A DNA stretch of 36,849 bases, from positions 1-36,849 of the forward strand of contig NZ_QEWJ01000014.1 in the NCBI RefSeq assembly GCF_004127215.1, read 5' to 3'. How positions within the stretch are numbered: position 1 is the first letter of the stretch; every line of letters begins with the position of its first letter. The position numbers and the translations under genes are program-made. The notes beneath the pieces were generated by a model. It searched no databases, was not told the origin of the DNA, and was given only the letters and a program-made list of their open reading frames with translations. This document shows positions 25,576 to 34,734 of this stretch, one piece after another. Origin of the DNA: Streptococcus oralis (lineage in GTDB: Bacteria; Bacillota; Bacilli; Lactobacillales; Streptococcaceae).

Positions 25576-25722
25576 TGAAGAAAATATCTTCCTATTACAA
25601 TAGAAGTAAATGTTAATTTGTTCTGAAAAGATACAACAGTTTAAAAATAAGTGGCCAACTTTCACTCACATTCATAAACGATGGTAAAATAATCAGCTGA
25701 GACACTTTCCCTTAGTTTTTTC

Positions 25723-25751
25723 TTGCCTCTTTATCCAAAAAAAGATATACT
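25723..25751 (+). promoter_or_regulatory. Probable promoter of fabM
   Basis: TATACT at 25746-25751 with TTGCCT at 25723-25728, spacer 17. The -35 is weak. No FabT-like palindrome was seen here, unlike the fabT and fabK sites. Confidence 0.5.
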
Positions 25752-25798
25752 TTGAAGATAAAATAATTTCATTGCCTTACAAAAGAAAAGGAGAAGCT

Positions 25799-26584
25799 AT
25801 GAATCATATCTTATATCAGATTGTAGATGATCTTGCTATCATTACTTTGAATCGTCCCGAAGTGGCAAATGGTTTCCATATCCCAATGTGTGAGGAGATT
25901 TTAGAAGCTTTGACCCTAGCAGAGCAGGATCAAGCTGTTCAGTTTATCTTGATAAACGCTAATGGGAAAGTCTTTTCAGTTGGGGGAGACTTGGTTGAGA
26001 TGAAACGAGCAGTGGATGAGGATGACATTCCTTCTTTGAATAAGATTGCAGAATTAGTCAATACAATTTCTTTTAAAATCAAGCAAATTCCTAAACCCGT
26101 TTTGATGGAGGTAGATGGAGCAGTTGCTGGTGCTGCGGCAAATATGGCAGTAGCCGTTGATTTTTGTTTGGCGACTGATAAGGCAAAATTCATTCAAGCC
26201 TTTGTTGGAGTTGGATTGGCGCCAGACGCTGGTGGAATTCATCTCTTGAGTCGTAGTATCGGGGTAACACGAGCAGCACAACTTGCCATGACAGGAGAAG
26301 CCTTGACTGCGGAAAAAGCGCTAGAATGGGGCGTGGTATACCGTGTTTGTGAAGCTGATAAATTAGAAAAAACAAGAGAACAAGTTCTGAAGAAATTAAG
26401 ACGAGGCTCAGCTAACTCCTATGCAGCTATTAAGAAGCTAGTTTGGGAAAGTCAATTTAAGGATTGGCAGAATTATGCCGATTTGGAATTGAAACTACAA
26501 GAATCTTTATCTTTAACGGAAGATTTTAAAGAAGGGGTTCGAGCGCATTCTGAAAGAAGAAGACCAAAATTTTCAGGAAAATAA
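25799..26584 (+). CDS. fabM: Trans-2, cis-3-decenoyl-ACP isomerase
   Basis: A crotonase-superfamily protein of 261 residues. The core motifs are [19 protein letters not shown] (about 63-72, one half of the oxyanion hole) and the mid segment [26 protein letters not shown] (about 107-132) with GLAPDAGG. In mitis-group streptococci the gene at the head of this cluster isomerises trans-2- to cis-3-decenoyl-ACP, diverting chains to unsaturated fatty acids; these bacteria lack FabA. The start at 25799 follows AAAGGAGA at a normal distance; a TTG at 25772 is rejected. It sits 92 bases before fabT in its own promoter unit. By sequence alone it could be a generic enoyl-CoA hydratase; position makes FabM by far the best call. 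Confidence 0.92.
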   Translation: MNHILYQIVDDLAIITLNRPEVANGFHIPMCEEILEALTLAEQDQAVQFILINANGKVFSVGGDLVEMKRAVDEDDIPSLNKIAELVNTISFKIKQIPKPVLMEVDGAVAGAAANMAVAVDFCLATDKAKFIQAFVGVGLAPDAGGIHLLSRSIGVTRAAQLAMTGEALTAEKALEWGVVYRVCEADKLEKTREQVLKKLRRGSANSYAAIKKLVWESQFKDWQNYADLELKLQESLSLTEDFKEGVRAHSERRRPKFSGK

Positions 26585-26592
26585 AAAAATAC

Positions 26593-26621
26593 TTGCACAA
26601 TTTTTTGAAGTTTGTTATACT
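26593..26621 (+). promoter_or_regulatory. Promoter of fabT-fabH-acpP
   Basis: TTGCAC at 26593-26598 and TATACT at 26616-26621, spacer 17, with the extended-10 TG at 26613-26614. Start is expected near 26628, which falls inside the FabT-type palindrome. Confidence 0.85.
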
Positions 26622-26626
26622 TCTTT

Positions 26627-26643
26627 TATCAAATGTTTTGATA
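26627..26643 (+). promoter_or_regulatory. FabT-type operator over the fabT start point
   Basis: A perfect palindrome TATCAAA-TGT-TTTGATA, 7 bp arms with a 3-base spacer. The position covers the expected start of transcription, so bound FabT would block initiation and repress itself. The size fits the AT-rich palindromes reported for FabT. A related site GTTTGA-AAC-TCAAAC lies before fabK. Confidence 0.85.
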
Positions 26644-26676
26644 GTGAAAGTTTTTTCTAAAGAGGAGGGATGAGAA

Positions 26677-27111
26677 TTGGATTACCAACAAGTCAATGAT
26701 TATTTAACATCCATTTTTAATAATGTCCTTGTGATCGAGGAGGTTAGCTTGAGAGGTAGTCGCTTCAAAGACATCTCCATCAAAGAAATGCACACAATTG
26801 ATGTGATTGGTAAGTTTCCTGAGGCAACGCCTAGCAAAGTTTCCAAAGAACTGATGGTAACCTTAGGGACAGTTACGACGAGCTTGAATAACCTAGAAAG
26901 AAAGGGTTATATTGAACGTGTTCGTTCAGACCAAGATCGTCGTGTGGTTTATCTGCATTTGACAAAGAAAGGTCGTCTAGTTCACCGCCTTCATAAACGT
27001 TTCCACAAGGCCATGGTCGAAAAAATTATTGATGGCATGAGTCCCGAGGAAAAAGAAGTCATGGACAGAGGCTTAAGGAACCTTTATCAATTTTTGGAGG
27101 ATTTGAAATAA
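26677..27111 (+). CDS. fabT: FabT, MarR-family repressor of fatty acid synthesis
   Basis: A 144-residue winged-helix protein. The DNA-binding core is [46 protein letters not shown] (about 49-95), with flanking helices for dimerisation. In pneumococcus FabT binds its operators with long-chain acyl-ACP as corepressor and represses most of the cluster except fabM. Translation starts with TTG at 26677: GAGGAGGG lies at a spacing of 7 bases, and the protein then begins [10 protein letters not shown], as in the family. An ATG at 26670 is in another frame and sits too close to the ribosome site. The stop overlaps the fabH start by one base (TAATG). Confidence 0.95.
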   Translation: MDYQQVNDYLTSIFNNVLVIEEVSLRGSRFKDISIKEMHTIDVIGKFPEATPSKVSKELMVTLGTVTTSLNNLERKGYIERVRSDQDRRVVYLHLTKKGRLVHRLHKRFHKAMVEKIIDGMSPEEKEVMDRGLRNLYQFLEDLK

Positions 27112-28085
27112 TGGCTTTTGCAAAAATAAGCCAGGTTGCTCATTATGTACCAGAGCAAGTGGTCACTAATCATGACTTAGCCCAAATAATGGATACAAGC
27201 GATGAGTGGATTTCAAGTCGGACAGGAATTAAACAGAGACATATCTCAAAAACGGAGTCCACAAGTGACTTGGCGACAGAAGTTGCCAAGAACTTGCTGG
27301 CTAAAGGGAGCATAGAGGCTGAGCAGATTGATTTTATCATTGTAGCGACGATTACTCCAGACTCGATGATGCCTTCTACGGCAGCTCGGGTTCAGGCCAA
27401 TATCGGAGCTAATAGAGCTTTCGCCTTTGATTTGACAGCAGCTTGCAGTGGCTTTGTATTCGCTCTCTCAACTGCTGAAAAGTTTTTAAGCTCTGGACAG
27501 TTCAAGAAAGGGATTGTGATCGGGGCTGAGACCTTATCCAAGGCGGTTGACTGGTCGGATCGTTCGACAGCTGTTCTCTTTGGAGATGGTGCAGGTGGGG
27601 TTCTCTTGGAAGCGAGTGAAACACGGCACTTCCTCGTGGAAAGTCTTTATACGGATGGTTCTCGGAGCGAGTGTTTGACCTATGGTCAAACGGCTTTGAC
27701 TTCGCCCTTCTCAGATCAAGAAGCAGTCCCTGCTTTTCTGAAGATGGATGGACGAGCAGTTTTTGATTTTGCAAATCGAGATGTTGCTAAATCAATCAAA
27801 GAGACCATTGAAAATGGTCCAATCGCAGCATCGAAATTGGATTATCTCTTGCTTCATCAGGCAAATATCCGCATTTTGGATAAGATGGCTAAGAAAATCG
27901 GTGTAGACCGAGACAAGCTTCCCGCCAATATGATGGAGTATGGAAATACCAGTGCAGCAAGTATCCCGATTTTGCTCTCAGAGTGTGTGGAGAATGGCAT
28001 GATTCGTTTAGATGGTAGCCAGACGATTCTCCTATCAGGCTTCGGTGGAGGTTTGACATGGGGCACACTCATTCTTACAATCTAG
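27111..28085 (+). CDS. fabH: Beta-ketoacyl-ACP synthase III
   Basis: A 324-residue condensing enzyme that joins acetyl-CoA (or another primer) to malonyl-ACP to begin each chain. The catalytic triad is visible: Cys112 in LTAACSGF, His249 in LLHQANIRI and Asn279 in YGNTSAAS. The C-terminal GFGGGLTWG glycine-rich loop is also conserved. It starts within the stop of fabT and precedes acpP by 56 bases. That spacer carries a small ATGTG/CACAT hairpin and a ribosome site but no clear promoter. Full length and intact. Confidence 0.96.
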   Translation: MAFAKISQVAHYVPEQVVTNHDLAQIMDTSDEWISSRTGIKQRHISKTESTSDLATEVAKNLLAKGSIEAEQIDFIIVATITPDSMMPSTAARVQANIGANRAFAFDLTAACSGFVFALSTAEKFLSSGQFKKGIVIGAETLSKAVDWSDRSTAVLFGDGAGGVLLEASETRHFLVESLYTDGSRSECLTYGQTALTSPFSDQEAVPAFLKMDGRAVFDFANRDVAKSIKETIENGPIAASKLDYLLLHQANIRILDKMAKKIGVDRDKLPANMMEYGNTSAASIPILLSECVENGMIRLDGSQTILLSGFGGGLTWGTLILTI

Positions 28086-28141
28086 GTAATCATGTGGTAA
28101 ACACATAGTTATAAATTTTTATATTTTAAAGGAGTCCTATC

Positions 28142-28366
28142 ATGGCAGTATTTGAAAAAGTACAAGAAATTATCGTTGAAGAACTTGGGAAAGATGCATC
28201 AGAAGTAACACTTGAATCTACTTTTGATGATTTGGATGCAGATTCATTGGATTTGTTCCAAGTAATCTCTGAAATTGAAGATGCTTTTGATATTCAAATC
28301 GAAGCAGAAGATAACTTGAAAACAGTTGGTGACTTGGTTGCCTACGTTGAAGAGCAAACAAAATAA
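28142..28366 (+). CDS. acpP: Acyl carrier protein
   Basis: A 74-residue acidic four-helix protein that carries growing acyl chains on a 4'-phosphopantetheine arm. The attachment site is Ser35 in DADSLDL. Shorter than the Escherichia coli protein by a few residues, as in streptococci. AAAGGAG precedes the ATG. It is followed by a weak hairpin at 28384, so its abundance relative to fabK may be set by partial termination. Mitis-group streptococci also have a second ACP gene elsewhere. Confidence 0.96.
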   Translation: MAVFEKVQEIIVEELGKDASEVTLESTFDDLDADSLDLFQVISEIEDAFDIQIEAEDNLKTVGDLVAYVEEQTK

Positions 28367-28383
28367 TTAACATATTACTAGAA

Positions 28384-28413
28384 GGAGTAGGGGAAACCCA
28401 CTCCCTCTTGTTT
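28384..28413 (+). terminator. Weak terminator or attenuator after acpP
   Basis: GGAGT-A-GGG at 28384-28392 pairs with CCCACTCC at 28397-28404 (8 bp with a bulged A), followed by CTCTTGTTT. The T tract is broken, so partial readthrough into fabK is expected. Confidence 0.6.
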
Positions 28414-28415
28414 AG

Positions 28416-28458
28416 GTAATAGTTTGAAACTCAAACGATAAGCTCATCGAACTATTAC
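28416..28458 (+). promoter_or_regulatory. FabT-type operator nested in a larger hairpin before fabK
   Basis: The operator palindrome GTTTGA-AAC-TCAAAC is at 28422-28436. It lies within a longer inverted repeat: GTAATAGTTTGA (28416-28427) pairs with TCGAACTATTAC (28447-28458), 12 bp with one G-U, 19-base loop. The left half of the operator is the inner part of the larger stem, so in RNA the two foldings compete. fabK begins 25 bases later, behind ATGGAGG. A clear -35/-10 pair for fabK was not found. Confidence 0.75.
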
Positions 28459-28483
28459 GTAAGCAAGGAATGATGGAGGCACT

Positions 28484-29458
28484 ATGAAAACACGTATTAC
28501 AGAATTATTGAACATTGATTATCCTATTTTTCAAGGAGGAATGGCCTGGGTTGCTGATGGTGACTTGGCTGGTGCAGTATCAAAAGCTGGTGGTCTAGGG
28601 ATCATCGGTGGTGGTAATGCGCCTAAAGAGGTCGTAAAGGCTAATATCGATAAAATCAAATCACTTACGGATAAGCCTTTCGGTGTCAACGTCATGCTCT
28701 TGTCACCTTTTGTAGAAGACATCGTTGATCTCGTGATTGAAGAAGGGGTTAAGGTGGTTACAACCGGTGCTGGAAATCCAAGTAAATACATGACTCGTTT
28801 CCATGATGCAGGAATTACAGTTATTCCTGTTGTTCCAAGTGTTGCTTTGGCAAAACGCATGGAAAAAATTGGTGCAGATGCAGTTATTGCAGAAGGAATG
28901 GAAGCCGGTGGGCATATTGGGAAATTAACAACGATGACCTTGGTCCGCCAAGTTGCTGCGGCTGTCTCAATTCCAGTTATCGCAGCTGGAGGAATTGCAG
29001 ACGGTGAGGGTGTCGCTGCAGGCTTTATGCTTGGTGCTGAGGCTGTTCAAGTCGGTACGCGTTTCGTAGTAGCTAAGGAATCTAACGCCCATCCAAAATA
29101 CAAAGAAAAAATCTTAAAAGCACGTGATATCGATACGACTATTTCAGCTCAACACTTTGGTCATGCTGTTCGTGCCATTAAAAATCAGTTGACACGTGAC
29201 TTTGAGCAGGCTGAAAAAGATGCCTTCAAACAAGAAAATCCAGACTTAGAAATCTTTGAGCAAATGGGAGCTGGTGCTCTTGCTAAAGCCGTTGTTCATG
29301 GAGATGTAGAAGGTGGATCTGTAATGGCAGGTCAGATTGCAGGTTTGGTTTCTAAAGAGGAAACTGTCGAAGAAATTCTAAAAGATCTATACTATGGTGC
29401 AGCCAAGAAAATTCAAGAGGAAGCCTCTCGTTGGGCAGGAGTTGTAAGAAATGACTAA
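28484..29458 (+). CDS. fabK: Enoyl-ACP reductase II (FMN-dependent)
   Basis: A 324-residue flavoprotein that carries out the last step of each elongation cycle with NAD(P)H. It replaces FabI in streptococci, which makes them resistant to triclosan. The TIM-barrel has FQGGMAWVADGDLAGAVSKAGG (16-37), GIIGGGN, and the catalytic His144 in EAGGHIG. FMN-phosphate contacts are IAAGGIADG and LGAEAVQVGTRF. The FabT operator upstream makes it a likely second regulated transcription start in the cluster. It overlaps fabD by 8 bases. Confidence 0.96.
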   Translation: MKTRITELLNIDYPIFQGGMAWVADGDLAGAVSKAGGLGIIGGGNAPKEVVKANIDKIKSLTDKPFGVNVMLLSPFVEDIVDLVIEEGVKVVTTGAGNPSKYMTRFHDAGITVIPVVPSVALAKRMEKIGADAVIAEGMEAGGHIGKLTTMTLVRQVAAAVSIPVIAAGGIADGEGVAAGFMLGAEAVQVGTRFVVAKESNAHPKYKEKILKARDIDTTISAQHFGHAVRAIKNQLTRDFEQAEKDAFKQENPDLEIFEQMGAGALAKAVVHGDVEGGSVMAGQIAGLVSKEETVEEILKDLYYGAAKKIQEEASRWAGVVRND

Positions 29459-30371
29459 AACAGCCTTTCTATTTGCGGGTCAAGGTGCTCAATATCTAGG
29501 GATGGGGCGTGATCTCTATGATCGCTATCCTATCGTCAAGGAAACCATTGACCATGCCAGTCAGGTTTTGGGTTATGACCTTCGTGACTTGATTGATAAG
29601 GAAGAAACCAAGTTAAACCAGACTCGCTATACGCAACCAGCAATTTTAGCGACCTCGGTTGCCATCTACCGTCTATTGAAAGAAAAGGGCTATCAGCCAG
29701 ATATGGTAGCAGGATTGTCTCTTGGGGAATATTCTGCTCTTGTAGCAAGTGGTGCCTTGGACTTTGAAGAGGCAGTGGCCTTGGTTGCTAAGCGCGGAGC
29801 TTATATGGAAGAGGCGGCGCCTGCTGGTTCTGGTAAAATGGTAGCCGTTCTCAATACTCCAGTAGATGTGATAGAGGAAGCTTGCAAAACTGCTTCTGAA
29901 GTTGGAGTAGTGACTCCAGCCAACTACAACACCCCAAGTCAAATCGTCATCGGTGGTGAGGTGGCTGCAGTTGACCGCGCAGTTCAACTCTTGCAGGAAG
30001 CAGGAGCCAAACGATTGATCCCCCTAAATGTGTCGGGTCCTTTCCACACAGCCCTTCTAGAGCCAGCTAGCCAACAGCTAGCTGGAGCTCTTGAGGGGAT
30101 TAGTTTCTCAGACTTTAACTGTCCTCTAGTAGGTAATACTGAAGCTGCAATCATGGAAAAAGACCGAATCCAAGAGTTTTTGACGCGTCAGGTGAAAGAA
30201 CCTGTTCGTTTTTATGAAAGTATTGCTGTGATGCAGGATGCTGGTGTGACCAATTTTATCGAAATTGGTCCTGGAAAAGTCCTATCAGGCTTTGTCAAAA
30301 AAATTGATAAAACAGCTGAGCTAGCTAACGTTGAAGACCAAGCAAGCTTGGATGCTTTGCTAGGAAACTAG
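29451..30371 (+). CDS. fabD: Malonyl-CoA:ACP transacylase
   Basis: A 306-residue enzyme that moves malonyl from CoA to ACP. The nucleophile Ser90 is in GLSLGEYSAL and the catalytic His199 in GPFHTALL; GQGAQYLGMG at 10-19 is the usual N-terminal motif, and EIGPGKVLSGF closes the fold. It begins inside the end of fabK (8-base overlap) and is 43 bases from fabG. No unusual features. Confidence 0.96.
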   Translation: MTKTAFLFAGQGAQYLGMGRDLYDRYPIVKETIDHASQVLGYDLRDLIDKEETKLNQTRYTQPAILATSVAIYRLLKEKGYQPDMVAGLSLGEYSALVASGALDFEEAVALVAKRGAYMEEAAPAGSGKMVAVLNTPVDVIEEACKTASEVGVVTPANYNTPSQIVIGGEVAAVDRAVQLLQEAGAKRLIPLNVSGPFHTALLEPASQQLAGALEGISFSDFNCPLVGNTEAAIMEKDRIQEFLTRQVKEPVRFYESIAVMQDAGVTNFIEIGPGKVLSGFVKKIDKTAELANVEDQASLDALLGN

Positions 30372-30414
30372 TGATCCCTTCTTCCACAAATACAACAGGA
30401 AACAGGAGAACAGA

Positions 30415-31146
30415 ATGCAACTAAAAAATAAAAATATCTTTGTTACAGGTTCAAGTCGGGGTATCGGGCTTGCTATTGCTCACAAATTTGCTCAACTGGG
30501 TGCCAATGTAATCTTGAATAGTCGCGGAGCAATCCCAGAAGAATTGCTGGCTGAGTTTTCAAACTACGGTGTCAAGGTAGTGCCAATCTCGGGTGATGTT
30601 TCAGACTTTGCAGATGCCAAGCGTATGATAGATCAAGCGATTGCAGAACTCGGTTCTGTTGATGTCTTGGTCAACAATGCTGGGATTACTCAAGATACGC
30701 TTATGCTCAAGATGACTGAAGAAGACTTTGAAAAAGTGATTAAGATCAACTTGACAGGTGCCTTCAACATGACGCAAGCAGTCTTGAAACAGATGATTAA
30801 GGCACGTGAAGGTGCGATTATCAACATGTCTAGTGTGGTCGGTTTGATGGGAAATATCGGACAAGCCAACTATGCAGCTTCTAAAGCAGGTTTGATTGGT
30901 TTTACCAAGTCAGTAGCACGTGAAGTTGCCAATCGTAATGTGCGCGTAAATGCTCTTGCACCAGGGATGATCGAGTCAGATATGACTGCTGTTTTATCTG
31001 ATAAGGTCAAGGAAGCGACATTGGCCCAAATCCCAATGAAACATTTCGGTCAAGCAGAACATATCGCAGATGCTACAGTGTTCCTGGCTGGACAAGATTA
31101 TTTGACTGGACAAGTTCTCGCTGTTGATGGCGGACTTAGCATGTAA
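30415..31146 (+). CDS. fabG: 3-Oxoacyl-ACP reductase
   Basis: A 243-residue short-chain dehydrogenase using NADPH. TGSSRGIGLA (11-20) is the cofactor loop, NNAG (87-90) is structural, and the catalytic residues are Ser140, Tyr153 and Lys157 (YAASK). The ribosome site AGGAG lies before the ATG. In the operon it is followed by fabF after 28 bases. Lengths and motifs are standard. Confidence 0.96.
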   Translation: MQLKNKNIFVTGSSRGIGLAIAHKFAQLGANVILNSRGAIPEELLAEFSNYGVKVVPISGDVSDFADAKRMIDQAIAELGSVDVLVNNAGITQDTLMLKMTEEDFEKVIKINLTGAFNMTQAVLKQMIKAREGAIINMSSVVGLMGNIGQANYAASKAGLIGFTKSVAREVANRNVRVNALAPGMIESDMTAVLSDKVKEATLAQIPMKHFGQAEHIADATVFLAGQDYLTGQVLAVDGGLSM

Positions 31147-31174
31147 AAAATAAGGAAAGATATAGGTAAGACAG

Positions 31175-32410
31175 ATGAAACTAAATCGAGTTGTAGTAAC
31201 AGGTTACGGATTGACCTCTCCTATCGGAAATACTCCAGAAGAATTTTGGAACAGTTTGCAAACTGGGAAAATTGGAATTGGAGAAATTACTAAATTTGAC
31301 CACAGCGAATTTGCTGTACACAATGCAGCAGAAATTCAAGATTTCCCATTTGATAAATACTTTGTCAAAAAAGATACCAACCGTTTTGATAACTATTCTT
31401 TGTATGCCTTGTATGCAGCTCAAGAAGCAGTGACACATGCTAATCTTGATGTAGAAGCAATCGATAAAGATCGTTTTGGTGTCATCGTTGCTTCAGGTAT
31501 TGGAGGTATCAAAGAAATCGAAGATCAGGTTATCCGTCTTCATGAAAAAGGTCCAAAACGCGTTAAGCCAATGACGCTTCCAAAAGCTTTGCCAAATATG
31601 GCTTCAGGAAATGTTGCTATGCGCTTTGGAGCAAACGGTATCTGTAAATCAATTAATACAGCCTGCGCCTCATCAAATGATGCCATTGGAGATGCCTTCC
31701 GCTCTATCAAGTTTGGTTTCCAAGATGTCATGCTAGTTGGTGGATCAGAATCATCTATTACTCCTTTTGCCATTGCTGGATTCCAAGCTTTGACTGCCCT
31801 ATCAACTACAGAAGATCCAACTCGTGCTTCTATTCCATTTGACAAAGACCGTAATGGTTTTGTCATGGGAGAAGGTTCAGGGATGTTGGTTCTTGAAAGC
31901 CTTGAACATGCTGAAAAACGTGGTGCAACTATCTTGGCTGAAGTTGTTGGTTATGGAAATACCTGTGATGCTTACCATATGACTTCACCTCATCCAGAAG
32001 GTCAAGGTGCGATTAAGGCTATGAAGCTGGCTTTGGAAGAAGCAGAAATTTCTCCAGAGCAAGTGGCCTATGTCAATGCCCATGGAACTTCAACTCCTGC
32101 CAATGAAAAAGGAGAAAGTGGTGCGATCGTAGCTGTTCTTGGTAAAGAAGTACCTGTATCTTCAACCAAGTCCTTTACAGGACACTTGCTTGGTGCGGCA
32201 GGGGCAGTAGAAGCAATCGCTACCATCGAAGCCATGCGTCATAATTTTGTACCAATGACAGCTGGGACAAGCGAGTTGTCAGACTATATCGAAGCGAATG
32301 TCGTTTATGGACAAGGCTTGGAGCAAGAAATTCCTTATGCCATTTCAAATACTTTTGGATTTGGTGGACACAATGCGGTTCTTGCTTTCAAACGTTGGGA
32401 GAATAAATAA
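31175..32410 (+). CDS. fabF: Beta-ketoacyl-ACP synthase II
   Basis: A 411-residue elongating condensing enzyme. The active-site residues are Cys164 (NTACASSNDA), His303 (NAHGTSTPAN) and His337 (FTGHLLGAAGA), with Lys332 nearby. The C terminus has NTFGFGGHNAV. The Shine-Dalgarno is weak (AGGTAA about 8 bases before the ATG), so expression may depend on coupling to upstream translation. accB begins 2 bases after its stop. Confidence 0.96.
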   Translation: MKLNRVVVTGYGLTSPIGNTPEEFWNSLQTGKIGIGEITKFDHSEFAVHNAAEIQDFPFDKYFVKKDTNRFDNYSLYALYAAQEAVTHANLDVEAIDKDRFGVIVASGIGGIKEIEDQVIRLHEKGPKRVKPMTLPKALPNMASGNVAMRFGANGICKSINTACASSNDAIGDAFRSIKFGFQDVMLVGGSESSITPFAIAGFQALTALSTTEDPTRASIPFDKDRNGFVMGEGSGMLVLESLEHAEKRGATILAEVVGYGNTCDAYHMTSPHPEGQGAIKAMKLALEEAEISPEQVAYVNAHGTSTPANEKGESGAIVAVLGKEVPVSSTKSFTGHLLGAAGAVEAIATIEAMRHNFVPMTAGTSELSDYIEANVVYGQGLEQEIPYAISNTFGFGGHNAVLAFKRWENK

Positions 32411-32412
32411 TT

Positions 32413-32901
32413 ATGAATTTAAATGAGATCAAGGACTTGATGGCTCAATTTGACCAATCAAGTTTGAGAGAATTTTCTTATAAAAACAAAACGGATGAGT
32501 TGCAGTTCAGTAAGAATGAAGCTAGAATGGCTTCTGAAGCGCCTGCTCCAGTTGCTCCAGCACCAACTGCGGCAGCTACAAGTCCAGTAGTTTCTGCTCC
32601 TTCAACCCCAGTAGAAAGTGTAGTGGAAGAAGCTCCAGCGCCTGCTGAATCGACGGTTGCTCCAGAGGGTGATGTCGTTGAAAGCCCACTTGTAGGGGTG
32701 GCTTACTTGGCTGCTGGACCAGACAAACCTGTCTTTGTGACGGTTGGTGACAGTGTCAAGAAAGGCCAGACTTTGGTGATCATCGAAGCCATGAAAGTCA
32801 TGAATGAAATTCCGGCACCTAAGGATGGTGTAGTGACTGAAATTCTTGTTTCTAACGAAGAAATGGTTGAGTTTGGTAAAGGATTGGTACGTATCAAATG
32901 A
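32413..32901 (+). CDS. accB: Biotin carboxyl carrier protein of acetyl-CoA carboxylase
   Basis: A 162-residue carrier. Residues 1-40 form an N-terminal helical segment, about 41-88 an Ala/Pro/Val-rich flexible linker, and 89-162 the biotinyl domain. The biotin attachment lysine is Lys128 in [10 protein letters not shown]. It carries CO2 between AccC and the AccA/AccD transferase. GGGAG at the end of fabF probably serves as its ribosome site. It overlaps fabZ by the ATGA at 32898-32901. Confidence 0.95.
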   Translation: MNLNEIKDLMAQFDQSSLREFSYKNKTDELQFSKNEARMASEAPAPVAPAPTAAATSPVVSAPSTPVESVVEEAPAPAESTVAPEGDVVESPLVGVAYLAAGPDKPVFVTVGDSVKKGQTLVIIEAMKVMNEIPAPKDGVVTEILVSNEEMVEFGKGLVRIK

Positions 32902-33320
32902 TCGATATTCAAGGAATTAAAGAAGCTTTGCCCCATCGCTACCCCATGCTCCTAGTGGATAGAGTCTTGGAAGTGAGCGATGATACCATTGTTGCCCTTA
33001 AAAATGTGACCATCAACGAACCTTTCTTCAATGGTCATTTTCCACAATACCCAGTTATGCCAGGTGTTCTTATCATGGAAGCCTTGGCCCAGACTGCTGG
33101 TGCCTTGGAATTGTCCAAACCTGAAAATAAAGGGAAACTGGTCTTTTACGCTGGCATGGACAAGGTCAAGTTTAAGAAGCAAGTTGTACCAGGTGATCAA
33201 TTAGTCATGACGGCTACATTTGTGAAACGTCGTGGTACGATTGCTGTGGTTGAAGCAAAGGCTGAAGTGGATGGCAAGCTTGCAGCGAGTGGTACTCTTA
33301 CCTTTGCAATTGGAAACTAA
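32898..33320 (+). CDS. fabZ: 3-Hydroxyacyl-ACP dehydratase
   Basis: A 140-residue hot-dog-fold dehydratase that makes trans-2-enoyl-ACP for FabK, and also the substrate of FabM. Catalytic His47 is in [14 protein letters not shown] and Glu61 in [21 protein letters not shown] (11-23) is the typical N-terminal motif. It overlaps accB by 4 bases and lies 11 bases from accC. With no FabA in the window, FabZ and FabM together set the unsaturated branch. Confidence 0.96.
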   Translation: MIDIQGIKEALPHRYPMLLVDRVLEVSDDTIVALKNVTINEPFFNGHFPQYPVMPGVLIMEALAQTAGALELSKPENKGKLVFYAGMDKVKFKKQVVPGDQLVMTATFVKRRGTIAVVEAKAEVDGKLAASGTLTFAIGN

Positions 33321-33331
33321 GGAGGTTCTCC

Positions 33332-34684
33332 ATGTTTCGTAAAATTTTGATTGCCAACCGTGGTGAGATTGCGGTTCGCATTATTCGAGCTGCGCGTGAA
33401 TTAGGCATTGCGACTGTAGCAGTCTATTCAACTGCTGATAAGGAAGCTCTTCACACACTCCTAGCGGATGAAGCTATCTGTATCGGACCTGGTAAGGCGA
33501 CAGAGTCTTATCTCAATATCAATGCGATTTTATCTGCAGCAGTTTTGACAGAAGCAGAAGCCATTCACCCAGGTTTTGGTTTTCTTAGCGAAAACTCTAA
33601 GTTTGCCACTATGTGTGACGAAGTGGGAATCAAGTTCATCGGTCCTTCTGGAGCTGTGATGGATACCATGGGAGATAAGATCAATGCGCGTGAGCAAATG
33701 ATCAAGGCTGGGGTTCCAGTTATCCCAGGATCTGATGGTGAAGTTCACACAGCTGAAGAGGCCCTTGCAGTTGCAGAAAAAATTGGCTATCCAGTCATGC
33801 TTAAGGCATCGGCAGGTGGTGGTGGAAAAGGGATTCGTAAGGTTGAAAAGGCAGAAGACTTGGTCGCAGCCTTTGAAACAGCATCCAGTGAAGCCAAGGC
33901 CAATTTTGGAAATGGCGCTATGTATCTAGAGCGTGTGATTTATCCAGCTCGCCATATCGAGGTTCAAATCCTTGCTGACCAAGAGGGTCATGTTGTCCAT
34001 CTTGGTGAACGGGATTGTTCACTCCAACGGAATAACCAAAAGGTCTTAGAAGAAAGCCCATCCATTGCGATTGGCAAAACCCTTCGTCATGAAATTGGTG
34101 CTGCAGCCGTTCGTGCAGCAGAGTCTGTAGGCTATGAAAATGCAGGGACGATTGAATTTCTTCTCGATGAAGCGAGTGGCAATTTCTACTTCATGGAAAT
34201 GAATACTCGTGTGCAAGTTGAACACCCAGTCACAGAGTTTGTTTCAGGTGTTGATATCGTGAAGGAACAGATTCGCATTGCTGCCGGTCAACCTTTACCT
34301 TTCAAACAAGAAGATATCGTCCTACGAGGTCATGCTATCGAGTGCCGGATCAATGCGGAAAATCCAGCATTTAACTTTGCTCCAAGTCCAGGGAAAATTA
34401 CCAATCTCTATCTACCAAGTGGTGGAGTTGGCTTACGCGTGGACTCAGCAGTTTATCCAGGTTATACCATTCCCCCTTACTATGATAGTATGATTGCTAA
34501 AATCATTGTTCACGGGGAGAATCGTTTTGATGCTCTTATGAAGATGCAACGGGCACTTTATGAACTTGATATTGAAGGAGTGCAAACCAATGCAGACTTC
34601 CAGTTGGATCTGATTTCAGACCGCCGAGTTATCGCTGGTGACTACGATACTTCCTTCTTGATGGAAACTTTCTTGCCAAAATAA
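33332..34684 (+). CDS. accC: Biotin carboxylase subunit of acetyl-CoA carboxylase
   Basis: A 450-residue ATP-grasp enzyme that carboxylates biotin on AccB using bicarbonate. The N-terminal domain begins FRKILIANRGEIAVRIIRAA. The ATP loop AGGGGKG is at 161-167, and later motifs include RDCSLQRNNQK, EMNTRVQVEHPVTE and the C-terminal RINAENP segment. GGAGG precedes the ATG at 33332. A 50-base gap, longer than others in the operon, follows before accD. Confidence 0.96.
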   Translation: MFRKILIANRGEIAVRIIRAARELGIATVAVYSTADKEALHTLLADEAICIGPGKATESYLNINAILSAAVLTEAEAIHPGFGFLSENSKFATMCDEVGIKFIGPSGAVMDTMGDKINAREQMIKAGVPVIPGSDGEVHTAEEALAVAEKIGYPVMLKASAGGGGKGIRKVEKAEDLVAAFETASSEAKANFGNGAMYLERVIYPARHIEVQILADQEGHVVHLGERDCSLQRNNQKVLEESPSIAIGKTLRHEIGAAAVRAAESVGYENAGTIEFLLDEASGNFYFMEMNTRVQVEHPVTEFVSGVDIVKEQIRIAAGQPLPFKQEDIVLRGHAIECRINAENPAFNFAPSPGKITNLYLPSGGVGLRVDSAVYPGYTIPPYYDSMIAKIIVHGENRFDALMKMQRALYELDIEGVQTNADFQLDLISDRRVIAGDYDTSFLMETFLPK

Positions 34685-34734
34685 CAAGAAAAAGAATAGA
34701 CTTTCAAACAGTATGAGAACTAAAAGGGGGAGTT

